A stretch of DNA of 23,115 nucleotides from Gracilariopsis chorda (taxonomy: Eukaryota > Rhodophyta > Florideophyceae > Gracilariales > Gracilariaceae), in assembly GCA_003194525.1 (NCBI GenBank), contig NBIV01000477.1, forward strand, positions 1 through 23,115. The letters are read 5' to 3'. Made by a program: the position numbers and the translations under genes. This document shows, piece after piece, positions 1 through 9,095 of this stretch (position 1 is the first letter of the stretch; every line of letters starts with the position of its first letter). The notes under the pieces are model-generated. The model was given only the letters and a program-made list of their open reading frames with translations. It made no database searches and was not told the origin of the DNA.

Positions 1-50
1 AGCCTCGGCCGACCGGTTGGCACCTTTCATTTAAGCACTACGCTTCCCCA
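1..50 (+). repeat. 3' end of the 5' LTR of element 1
   Basis: These 50 bases match 10276-10325 without a mismatch. They end in CA, as LTRs do, and are followed after two bases (51-52) by the primer-binding site. The rest of this LTR lies outside the window. Confidence 0.9.
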
Positions 51-52
51 CT

Positions 53-70
53 TGGTCTCCCGACCTAGAA
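53..70 (+). other. Primer-binding site of element 1, probably tRNA-Tyr
   Basis: The site reads TGGTCTCCCGACCTAGAA and is identical to 18695-18712 in element 3. Its reverse complement ends in CCA and folds as a tRNA 3' end: discriminator A73, acceptor strand TCGGGAG, T-stem strand CTAGG with the conserved C61. The implied 5' partner strand starts with C, giving a C1:G72 pair with A73. That combination is typical of eukaryotic tRNA-Tyr, and yeast tRNA-Tyr likewise ends in CGGGAGACCA. The tRNA assignment is inference. Confidence 0.75.
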
Positions 71-87
71 AACCAATACGGGCCGAA

Positions 88-2272
88 ATGGAATCCAGGC
101 TACGAAGCCTCCCAGTCAGAAGGGCTCTGAGGGCCACAAAACCAGCCAAGTCCGCTACGGAGTCTCAAGCCGCATCGGCGGCGGCTTCAGACACCGCTTC
201 GGTTACAAACCGAAGCACCCGGAGTGCGTCAGCACTCCTACAACCCGCCACGGAAAACCCCGAGGCCTTGCTGCGCGCCAGCCGAGGCGCGTCAGCTCCC
301 TCGGTACCGCACGGACAGCCGGCACCTCAGGCACCAGCCCAACCACCAGGCACGGGCGTTCCTTCGCGATCAAGACCGATCGGAAATGATGGATCCGATG
401 ACTTGTGGGACCGTATACGGACACACATTTCTGTATTCCGCACGGAACTCGAGATTCGAGTACCAGTGGCGGTCGAAGAATATCTGGCTGATCGGATACC
501 TCAGATTATGGAGCAGCAGGAGTCTGATATCGTCCGCACGGTTACTAGGGAGGTCGTGACACGCTTGAAGCCAAGCGTCAACCTCGTCGGCGTTCCATCT
601 GATCGGGCACAACCGCCGCTTCCCGGGACCCACAAGCCCAGGCACTCCAAAAGTACGTTTCAAACCGTACGGGCTTCGCACCAGACCCACAGACCGGTAC
701 AGGAATACCGGACGGGAGCGATCGAGATGCTTCCCGAATGGTATACCTGCTGGCCATCCCCAGTCAACCAGGACCGGGTGCAGATCCCGACGACAGTAGC
801 TCCGAGGATGGGAGCTCAGTTTGCGACAAGCGCGACCGTCGGGGGAAGTCTCCCCAACTCGGACCACAAGAAACGCGGCGGGAAGAAAAGGTCCCGCCGT
901 GGGAAACGTAGAGACCGTTCGGACTCAGACACGACCCGCTCGGACTTTACAGAGTCAGAAGAAGAGTTCAACCAGTCGGACTCAGAGGTGAGTGATGAAT
1001 CGCGTGATTGCGGTACCGTTTGGGCAAGAGGTTGCTCAAGCGACTCAGGCCGTTGAATGACCTGTTCAAAAAGGCGGTGGACTACAGGTCCTACCGCCTA
1101 TTGAAGAAGTCCGCTCGGTACGACTCCAAAGTGGCCAGATATATTGGCCGCTACCACAAGAAGCTGGATATTCAGCTTAAGGGTAACCCGTTCTCCGGAT
1201 CGGACCCTATCGTCGTACTGGGCTCTTACAGCGGTTCAAGACCGCATGTGACCACAACGGGATCAACAGAGGGCGCAGCTCTCTGGTGCTTCCAGTTCTA
1301 TCTGACCGGATCGGCCCACTCGCTGGTACACTCCCGCATCACGGGGGAGACGAACGCTGTGGACGTCCGAAGCCGGGAAACCTTACGGACATACTCCGAA
1401 GTGGTCAACTTCCTGTTGACCACGTATGCGACCGACGAGGTTATCGCAGACGCATACGCGGATGTGACAAACTACCGCCAGTCGTCGGGCATGTCCGAAA
1501 CGGAATTCGCTCAGAAGCTCTGGAACAAAGCCCTCCGTTGCGGAAACTTGTTCTCGGACAGACGTTTGAAGTCCGTCTTGTGGAGAACTTGCTGCCCGCT
1601 ATACGGTCCAAGGTCAGAAATCATCTGACAAGTCACCCGCACATCGGCCTGAATGACCTCGCCCGATATGCAGAATCGTATGGCGACACGCACCGTGCCG
1701 CCAGACGGCAGGCGACCCGCACGGATTCTCTGCCAACTCATCGGAAGGGCACACGCTCGAAGGTGATGAGTTTGGACACCGACTCGGACGAATACGAGTC
1801 CGCACTTGGTGATGGACAAGTGTTCGCAGTTGGGAATGGCAACACCTTACCATCCCCTCCGACGACACCCACCACCACCACGTCGCACTCGTCCCGAGCG
1901 GTCCAGTTCACCGCCCCTCCACGGGGAGCGGCCCCCACATCCGCACGATTAATGGACAAGCCGTGCCGGATCTGTCTATCCCGGGATCCGGACTGTTGCC
2001 AGATGCTACCGCCGGGCGTTCGTGCGGCTTTACTGGCCGCACGGGAAGTGAACTTCAACCGCCGTAAGGAGGGGGGGTTCTATAATTTCCCTCGAAACTC
2101 GCACGGCACTGCACCCAACAACGGACCCGGGCGGAGATACCAAGGGCCCCGCCAGGGCTTTCCGCAAGCCTACACGGACCCCACTCACCGCTCGGAACAG
2201 ACAAACCCACCGGTCCACCTGGTGGACGCCGATTCACCACCTGCTCTGGAAAACTACCCGGAGGGTGCATAG
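88..2272 (+). pseudogene. gag: gag of element 1, frameshifted
   Basis: Gag forms the particle that packages the element RNA. The first ATG of the open frame is at 88 (MESRLRSLP). The N-terminal part (88 to about 1030) is Pro/Ala-rich, then has a basic KKR/RGKRR stretch and a Ser/Asp/Glu-rich stretch near 850-1000. Element 3 Gag has the same layout. The reading then moves to another frame (about 1030-1560) carrying the capsid-like part, and to a third frame (about 1560-2272) with an ENLLPAIRSKV segment and a Cys motif (CRICLSRDPDCC, near 1963). One short stretch, about 1222-1267, is shifted by a compensating pair of indels. The Cys motif lacks the histidine of a CCHC knuckle. It ends at TAG 2270-2272. 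It cannot make a full Gag as read. Confidence 0.85.
2248..2254 (+). promoter_or_regulatory. Candidate -1 ribosomal frameshift heptamer GGAAAAC at the gag/pol junction
   Basis: In the gag frame the bases read G GAA AAC, six codons before the gag stop. The protease frame is -1 to this gag frame and is open through the site (GGA AAA CTA). Element 3 has the same heptamer in the same frame at 20963-20969. It is not a perfect X XXY YYZ heptamer, because the P-site codon would re-pair poorly. Function is inference. Confidence 0.4.
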
Positions 2273-2826
2273 AGGCGAGCCACCCCCCGAGGCAACAAAG
2301 CCTCACCACGGAAACCGCGCGGTCTTATGAAGAACCCGATTCGGAACCGCACGATCCCACAGAAGCAACCCATACGGACGAAGATCTCAACCCTGGGAAC
2401 ATGCAAACCGACCCGGTAATGCTCTTTAATCGAGCGCATTACAAAGTCCGTTTCTCGGTCGGTCTGGATTCCCAAGTCCAGATACCCGTCACTGGCGTCC
2501 TTGACACCGGCGCTGGGCCCAACTTGGTCCATGTGAATTCGCTTCCGCCCGGATGCCAATCGAAACTGCTTACTCGAGACCACCCGAACATTACGGATGC
2601 GTCTCGTAACCGTATGCGGACTTTGGGTGTCATCCGCCTTTTTATCCGAATCGGTAACCTTGGTGTGTGGGACCACTTTTTAGTCTCAACAAACCTGGCC
2701 ACCCCGTGCTTGCTCGGTACTACTTTTATCGACAAGCACGTGACGGCTATCTATCCACAACGGAAACAGGTTGCTTTTCACCACTCCCGACCGGTCGCAC
2801 TCCTGAGCGCGTCTATGCGCACCTAA
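2273..2826 (+). pseudogene. pol: Aspartic protease region of element 1 pol, ending at an in-frame stop
   Basis: This is the retroviral-type aspartic protease that processes Gag-Pol. The ORF from the first ATG runs 2401-2826, but the frame is open further upstream through the gag end, as expected if it is entered by -1 frameshifting. The active-site motif is LDTGAGPN (about 2500), followed by a flap-like region and the C-terminal LLGTTF that corresponds to the ILG motif. TAA at 2824-2826 closes the frame. RT continues in the very same frame from 2830, and element 3 has no stop at the matching place, so TAA is probably a nonsense lesion and not a natural boundary. Confidence 0.82.
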
Positions 2827-2829
2827 AGT

Positions 2830-5036
2830 ATGATCGTACAGGATTCGCTTCCCACGACGGACAACTCGACATCGAATAAGATTCGTGTCACCCGAGCGGT
2901 TAATATACGGCCAATGACCCAAGCGGAGGTGCAGGTTACCGCTGACGTTGGAGGACTTTCGTTCCTCCAACTGAACCCAAAGACGGTAAAGAAGCGCCTC
3001 ATGCTCATGGCCAACGGCGTCATGGAACTTATCCCGAAACGGTCCTTCCGGGTCCTAGTTTCCAACTTTGGGAACAGCCCGATACATCTGGCCAAGAACA
3101 CCATAGTCGGTCTTGCCATGCCCGCACCGGTTGCCTTAATTTCACCGTCTCCATTCGTCGGGGACGACGAATCTAAGGAGGGGGCCCCAACACCCCAAAA
3201 CGACAACCAGAACGGACAGGAACTACAGACCGAAGTGGTGGACCAGGACGGATGGAAGCAGAAAGTCCGCATCGGCGATGAATATGAGTCCGAACGGGAA
3301 CGAATCACCGACTTTCTGCAACCATTCTCGGATATGTGGGATGGACACTTGGGAGCAATCTCAATTGCCAAACACCGCATCCATCTGGAAGATGACTCTA
3401 AGCCAATCTTCCAGATGCCTTACCGAGCGGGACAGAAGAGACGTGACCTGGAAAGGGAAGAGGTCACGAAGCAACTCCGTGCGGGTGTGATAGAACCGTC
3501 GTCCGCAGAATGGGCCAGTCCGGTCGTATTTGCACCAAAGAAGGACGGCACTCTACGCTTTTGCGTAGACTACCGTCGCCTCAACGCAATGACCGTACGG
3601 GATACTTATCTGATACCCAGAATGGATGAGTGCATTGACTCACTGGGCAATGCAGTGTTGTTTACCACGCTAGATGCCAATAGCGGTTATTGGCAGTGCG
3701 AGGTAGATGAGTCCGATCGGGATAAAACGACATTCACCTCCCACATGGGATTGTTCCGTTATGTTCGAATGCCGTTCGGTCTCAAAACGCACCTGCTACG
3801 TTCCAGAGGGCGCTGGACATCATCCTCTCATGGGTCAAGTGGCAATTCGTGCTAGTATATCTAGACGATATCATAATATACTCCCGATCGGTCCAAGAGC
3901 ATTTTGGGCATGTAAAGACCGTACTGGAACTCCTTCGTTCGGCTGGCATCACTCTACACCTGGAGAAGTGCTTTTTCTTCCATCAGGCGTTCGACTATCT
4001 CGGCCATGTGATCCGTCCAGGCAGGCTACAAGTGTCTGGCAAAGCTTGCGACGCTTTGCGGCAGGCGAAACCCCCTACCAACCAGACGGAACTCCGCTCG
4101 TTCCTTGGCCTATGCAACGTGTTCCGTCGCTTTGTAGAGGGATTTGCTCGCATCGCCAGCCCGCTCAACCGGAAACTGGAGAAAGACCAGCCCTTCGAGT
4201 TTGAGACACTGACCGATGCGGAATGTGAGGCGTTTGACGATCTGCGCCAACGTCTCATACGCCCGCCAATCCTGGCCCTCCACCGAAACGGATACAAGTA
4301 CGTCCTGGACACAGACGCCTGTAACACCCAGGTCGGATGCTGTCTCCTCCAGGAGCAACCTGAAGGTGATCTGCGACCGATCGGTTACTGGAGTCGGTTA
4401 TTAAGCAAAACCGAACGGAAATACTCAACAACCGAACGGGAATGCTTGGCCGTAGTCTGGGCCATCTTGCATCTGCGACCGTAGCTGGAAGGCACGCGTT
4501 TCACTCTCCGAACGGACCATCACTCATTGAGGTGGATCCTCAATTTAGCCGATGCGTCCGGACGGTTAGCGAGGTGGAGACTCCGCCTGATGGAGTACGA
4601 CTTTGACGTCGTACACCGCCCAGGAGTAAAACACCAAGCAGCCGACGCCCTTTCCAGGATCCGCACGGACGGTGAGGATACAGAAGCACTGGAGGACGAG
4701 GTCCCGTGTCTGTTACTCGGAAGCGAGCCCGAAGCAGAAGAAACGCCAACAGTGACCACGGTTTGTTATGACGGTATAGAAGAGACCGTCATGGTTGATT
4801 GGCCATGGGAAGGACCAGTTGGACTGGGGCTACCCACGGTGCTCGAGGTGAACACCGAAATGGAGGACGCCAGTCCGATATCGGTGGAAGAGTTCCTGCA
4901 GGAGCAGGCGAAGGACCCCCTCTGCCTGTCCGCACGGGAGAAAGTAGGAGACGGGAAAAGTCTCTTTGACGTGAACCGAAACGGGATATTGGTGAGGAAG
5001 GCACCGCTCGATGGGGCCCTCCAATGGTACGTACCG
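2830..5036 (+). pseudogene. pol: Reverse transcriptase and RNase H of element 1 pol, with frameshift and stop
   Basis: RT copies the element RNA into DNA and RNase H removes the RNA strand. A linker (2830-3350) precedes the RT fingers and palm, with RFCVDYRRLN (about 3560), the first catalytic Asp in LDANSGYW (about 3670) and MPFGLK (about 3768). One base is missing in the A-run near 3785, so the rest lies in the next frame: the YLDD box at 3858-3869, LGHVIRPGRL, then RNase H with LDTDACN (about 4305) and KYSTTERECLAVVWAI (about 4420). TAG at 4482-4484 interrupts RNase H; the frame resumes with [12 protein letters not shown] and ends the domain with [13 protein letters not shown] (near 4626-4664). 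A second in-frame TAG follows at 5037. Catalytic residues are kept, but the chain is broken. Confidence 0.9.
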
Positions 5037-5039
5037 TAG

Positions 5040-6461
5040 AATCTGCAAGCGAGACTTCTGTACTTGTCCCATTACCCCAGGTATGCCGGTCATCCGGGTG
5101 CTACAAAGATGTATAACACCCTCCGGCGGCACTACTATTGGCCCAGGATGGCCAACGACATTTTCCAAACCGTACGGGATTGTCGCACATGCGTCTCCAC
5201 TCGAGGGAGTCGCGAGCGACATCATAAGCTCCTGACGCTTTTCCCAGCTGCGGGTCCACTGGAATTCGTCGCGATGGACATTCTCGGCCCATTTACGAAG
5301 TCCGCCAAGGGTCACCAATATGTCTTGGTAATCACCGATCGGTTCACTAAGTTCTGCCGCGCGATCCCATTGAAGTCAACTACGGCGTCTGCCGTAGCCC
5401 AGGCTTTCCTGGAGAACTGGGTCTACCCGTACGGGATCCCGCTATATGTACTAACCGATAACGGAACCAAATTTGTCTCGAAGTTCTTCGAAGCGGTGTG
5501 CAGTATGCTTGGCGTCAAACATATAACCGCTACGGCCTATCACCCCCAAACTAATGGGCAGGCCGAACGGTTTAACAAGACCCTCGTGGAGCGCCTCCGC
5601 CACTACGTGGCCGAGCACCAGACCGCATGGCACGAGTACGTGCAGCCGCTGACCTATGCATACAATATGCAGGTCCACCGCACTACGGGTACCACCCCGT
5701 TTGATCTCGTGCTAACGCGGCATCCGCCCGGCGTACAGGTGGAGACGTCACCCACGACGGTCCCCGATGACGGTCCGGACACCGCATCACCCGCGCAGGT
5801 GAAGCGATACATCCTGGCCCGCCTTTGGGACGCTTTAGCATCCGCACGGGCACGGACAACTCAGGCCCAGCGCCAGTATAAGCTGGACTTTGACAGATCC
5901 GTACGGACTCTCCCCCGGTTCAAGCCAGGCGACGAGGTTTACGTGGACCGACCGGAATGGATGCCGACAGCCCCACAGGCGGACGTCGACGAATACAACC
6001 GCAACTACCGGAAATTGCTTCCGAAAACGACGGGACCGTTCCGCGTCGTAACCGCCACGGAGGATACCGTCGTCATCGACGAAGACGGCGTTGAAAACCG
6101 CGTCAGCATCGACCGTATCACTCGGGCGCCACGGCACACCACCCGCACGGACTCCTCCCGATCGGCGCAACCCCAGACGACAGCCGCACCGGACACAGAC
6201 CCAACGGGCCCCTACGCCCACCAAACGGTCTCCCCTTCGACCCCGTCCGACGAACGACCACGTGAAGCGGTCGGAGACCGAATAGTCGGACATGAGGAAA
6301 CCACAAACGGGATGAGGTACCGAGTCCGGTGGTTCGGGTACCCACCCGAGGATGATACGCTCGAGCCCGCCGGTAATATCCCACAACACTTCGTTGCACG
6401 TTACTGGCGTCGTCGCCGCCCTTCACGCCGACAACCTGCACCTCGCACACCAACCCCGTGA
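5040..6461 (+). CDS. pol: Integrase with C-terminal chromodomain of element 1 (continuation of the broken pol)
   Basis: Integrase inserts the cDNA into the host genome. Reading is open from just after TAG 5037-5039 to TGA 6459-6461. The HHCC zinc domain is visible (HYPRYAGH ... CRTC, about 5067-5200). The catalytic core holds the D, D and E residues in AMDILGP (about 5274), LTDNGTKF (about 5453) and QAERFNK (about 5561). A GPF/Y-like segment (KTTGPFRVV, near 6025) follows. The end is a chromodomain, about 6265-6415 (RIVGHEE ... YRVRWFGYPPEDDTLEP), which in related elements directs insertion to marked chromatin. The first aromatic cage residue appears absent, W and Y of WFGY are present, and the usual TWEP is TLEP. 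It has no start of its own and depends on read-in from RT, now blocked by upstream stops. Confidence 0.92.
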   Translation, partial: NLQARLLYLSHYPRYAGHPGATKMYNTLRRHYYWPRMANDIFQTVRDCRTCVSTRGSRERHHKLLTLFPAAGPLEFVAMDILGPFTKSAKGHQYVLVITDRFTKFCRAIPLKSTTASAVAQAFLENWVYPYGIPLYVLTDNGTKFVSKFFEAVCSMLGVKHITATAYHPQTNGQAERFNKTLVERLRHYVAEHQTAWHEYVQPLTYAYNMQVHRTTGTTPFDLVLTRHPPGVQVETSPTTVPDDGPDTASPAQVKRYILARLWDALASARARTTQAQRQYKLDFDRSVRTLPRFKPGDEVYVDRPEWMPTAPQADVDEYNRNYRKLLPKTTGPFRVVTATEDTVVIDEDGVENRVSIDRITRAPRHTTRTDSSRSAQPQTTAAPDTDPTGPYAHQTVSPSTPSDERPREAVGDRIVGHEETTNGMRYRVRWFGYPPEDDTLEPAGNIPQHFVARYWRRRRPSRRQPAPRTPTP

Positions 6462-6753
6462 CTGATCACGCGAACCGTCACAACCCCTGCACGCTATTGG
6501 CTAATATTTTCGATGCCAACCGTGCACCGTTATTTGCGGACAACCAAGGCTGGCATTCCGCCGCCAGCCAAAATTTTCGTAATATGATTGGCCGGTCTTT
6601 CCGCCACCAGCGAATGACCTCAACACGGCGACCTCCTCATCCGCCTCCCAAACCTCATCACCCGATACGGAGTATCTCAACCTACGAGGGGAGGGGCGGG
6701 TAATAACAGATAAGGAGAAGCCTAGAAAGAAGAACACAGAACCAAGCACACAC
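6462..6753. other. Non-coding gap between integrase stop and the antisense gene's 3' end
   Basis: About 290 bases follow the pol stop. No convincing ORF is seen on either strand; the short frames here are fragments. The stretch is richer in A and T near 6500-6600, and its right edge holds the poly(A) signal of the antisense ORF. Confidence 0.6.
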
Positions 6754-6759
6754 TTTATT
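6754..6759 (-). terminator. AATAAA polyadenylation signal for the antisense ORF
   Basis: The + strand reads TTTATT here, so the - strand carries a perfect AATAAA, 27 bases beyond the TAG stop (6788-6786) of the 769-codon antisense ORF. The spacing fits a short 3' UTR. It supports the ORF being a real transcription unit. Confidence 0.55.
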
Positions 6760-6785
6760 GAGATGAAGTAAGACCACGAGGAACC

Positions 6786-9095
6786 CTAACTACCGCGACC
6801 ACGGCCACGACCAGGAGTCTGGGCACGGGCAGACCGCCTCGGGATCGGAGGCAAGCTCCCCTCCCTCGACGAGGCAGACCAAACCGTGGCGGGCTCGGTA
6901 ACGACGACGCTCGGCGGACCGCTGGGAGGACCAGACGCCGGCGCCTGAGGCATCGGCTCATCCTCATAAAGGTCAACCACTTCGTTCACCACCGCGGGCG
7001 CGACAGCGGATGGAGCCCCCCGACCGCCATGGGACTCCTTATATAGGTCCGTGATGGCCTGGGAAGCGATACGCTCACCCTCCATCCGCAAGGTCAAATC
7101 GTCCAACGTGGGAGCCTCTCCCGTAGGAGGACCCGCAGTACCCTCCGGACGGGCAAGGGCAACAGCAACGGCCAACGTGGCCGGATTGTTCGAGGCCATT
7201 TCGGGATCGTAGGCTTCAGCTTCCATAAGGAGGTGGCCATACAGTTCGAACGACCGAACCGAGTGGACGCGGATACTCTCCAGGCGACGCATCTGCTCCT
7301 CAGAAGTCCGCCTCATCATCTGACCGCCGGTGTGAACGCGACGAATCCAAGTACGGGCAGACAGGAGAGCAGCTTCAACCGATTCGGGCCTACTCTCCCC
7401 GAAGCTCTCGCACACAGTGCACAGGGCACCGAAAGCCTCTTCAATGGCGGGCGTAAGCCACGGCTCATCGGTCTGTGAGCCCCTCTCCACCAGCTGACGG
7501 ATTGGAGCGGGCACGGACGGTGTCGTCGGATAAGGAACCGAACGGAAGCCGGTGGAACCCAGCGGAGCAACAGGAACCGATGTCGGAGGAGGTGCCTGGC
7601 CAATGGCCACCGGGCCGCGTGAAATCGGCTTGGGGGCAGCACGGAAGTCCGACTCCAGATAACCGCTCGGGAAGTAGTTGCTGACGGTAACCTCCTTCCA
7701 CTCGGGGCGACGACCGGCCGGAAGCTCCTGCCGGGAAATGGGCCCACTGTTCCCGCTCGCGGGCATGGTGGGGAACTCCCCAGTGAAGAAGTCATACCAC
7801 AGAAAGCCCGGGGTACTGGACCAGTCTGTTTCCACCGACATACGCAACGCACGCTCCGCACCGGCCGTAGGGATCCGAGAGCCACGCAGGATGTTCTGTA
7901 ACCCCATGCCGCGGATCAAGTCCACAAGGCCGAGCGGCAGTGGTAGCAGACGGCCATAATGTGGGCCTTCATCCATCTCGTATAACCGAGCATCCCGGTC
8001 ACGGGTGTATACGGACACGCCGTTAATCGCAGTCTGAAGGAAGGCTATGAAAGAGAACAGCGCCCACTCCGCGTATACTATCTGGAAGACGCGATCCGAA
8101 AACGGTCCAGAATTCAACACCTCGGTGGTGTGATACACCAATATCGGAGGAGTCGGGACCGACAGCTTGGGACTTACATCGTGGTCCTTCCAGCCCGTCG
8201 GGATAGGCATGTACACACCGATTCGGTCGCTAGGTGCCAGGTCATGGAACTCGACATTGTGCCAGTAGTAGAAGTACCCCAGCGATGACCGAATACGGGC
8301 TTCCGTCGCAGCGTTGTCACCCCAGAGGGAGCGACGCAGCCAGTACAGTTCGTCAAAAGGGGGCTCAAACATAATGAGCTCCAACACGTTGTGGCGCCCG
8401 AACGCTGGAAAGTAGGGGTCATCCTGCATCCGCTTCAACAGACGCTGGAGACGCGACTGATAGTCCACTTCCTCCGGGCAACGGACAAACGGCATATCGC
8501 ATCGCCCGAAAGTCCGAGCAGGGTAAACACCGCGCGGGATTGGCAGATGGGCCCAACGAGCCCTCCAAGCTTCTTCGTCAGTCCGCTTCGGAATACGAAC
8601 GCTTAGCTCCGCATTGGTCCGGACGGATGGAATCCGACCAAACCGAACAGCGTCGAGATATTGCGTCGCGAGGCGCTGATACTCCAGCACGGACAGCGGA
8701 GGCTCGCGGTCCTGACGATTTGGACGGTAATCGCGCTGAGCCCGATGGTCGAGTTGCTGACCGGGAAAGGGAAGCGTGCGCGCAACAACGGGCATATTAC
8801 CCGAAGACGGACCAGCCGCACGGGCATAAGGATCAGTAGGGGGAGGCATGGCTGATGGCAGGGCAAGGGGAGGTGCGCACGCTGTTGGTTCGGAGTTCGT
8901 GGTGACTGGGTAAGGAACCATGGCGGGTATAAGTAGCGGGAGAAGCTGGCGAGGCGCTAGGGAGGAACTCACCAAAAGGAAGGAAGAAGGATACCCGAAC
9001 GGACGGCGAGCGAATGCATACCCAGGCAACGACCGCCACGGCGCGGTTATAAACGCCCGTACGGACAATAACCGGGTTAATGCAGCCCCGCCCAT
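6786..9095 (-). CDS. Intact 769-aa antisense ORF of unknown function inside element 1
   Basis: No family was recognised. The ORF lies between integrase and the polypurine tract and is read opposite to gag-pol. ATG 9095 gives 769 codons; a second in-frame ATG at 8921 (codon 59, MVPYPVTT) has a better context (GCCATGG) and would remove a hydrophobic, Arg-containing leader. Visible regions: Pro/Ala-rich N-terminus to about residue 130; a folded-looking core about 130-480 rich in W, Y and F (LGYFYYWHN about 272; PGFLWYDFFTGEFP about 429); a Pro-rich linker about 485-535; a helical stretch about 545-690 with paired Arg and Met; and a Pro/Ser tail ending in a basic RGRGRG repeat. No transmembrane segment or enzyme motif is evident. 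AATAAA follows 27 bases after the stop. It has no lesion over 2.3 kb, whereas gag-pol of the same copy has about eight. Candidates are a captured host gene or an element accessory protein; neither is shown. Confidence 0.7.
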   Translation of the reverse strand: MGGAALTRLLSVRAFITAPWRSLPGYAFARRPFGYPSSFLLVSSSLAPRQLLPLLIPAMVPYPVTTNSEPTACAPPLALPSAMPPPTDPYARAAGPSSGNMPVVARTLPFPGQQLDHRAQRDYRPNRQDREPPLSVLEYQRLATQYLDAVRFGRIPSVRTNAELSVRIPKRTDEEAWRARWAHLPIPRGVYPARTFGRCDMPFVRCPEEVDYQSRLQRLLKRMQDDPYFPAFGRHNVLELIMFEPPFDELYWLRRSLWGDNAATEARIRSSLGYFYYWHNVEFHDLAPSDRIGVYMPIPTGWKDHDVSPKLSVPTPPILVYHTTEVLNSGPFSDRVFQIVYAEWALFSFIAFLQTAINGVSVYTRDRDARLYEMDEGPHYGRLLPLPLGLVDLIRGMGLQNILRGSRIPTAGAERALRMSVETDWSSTPGFLWYDFFTGEFPTMPASGNSGPISRQELPAGRRPEWKEVTVSNYFPSGYLESDFRAAPKPISRGPVAIGQAPPPTSVPVAPLGSTGFRSVPYPTTPSVPAPIRQLVERGSQTDEPWLTPAIEEAFGALCTVCESFGESRPESVEAALLSARTWIRRVHTGGQMMRRTSEEQMRRLESIRVHSVRSFELYGHLLMEAEAYDPEMASNNPATLAVAVALARPEGTAGPPTGEAPTLDDLTLRMEGERIASQAITDLYKESHGGRGAPSAVAPAVVNEVVDLYEDEPMPQAPASGPPSGPPSVVVTEPATVWSASSREGSLPPIPRRSARAQTPGRGRGRGS

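Noticed and set aside
1614..2735. Several - strand ORFs opposite gag and protease of element 1
   Set aside because: They are shadows of the sense coding frames. No domain is visible and they overlap one another in different frames.
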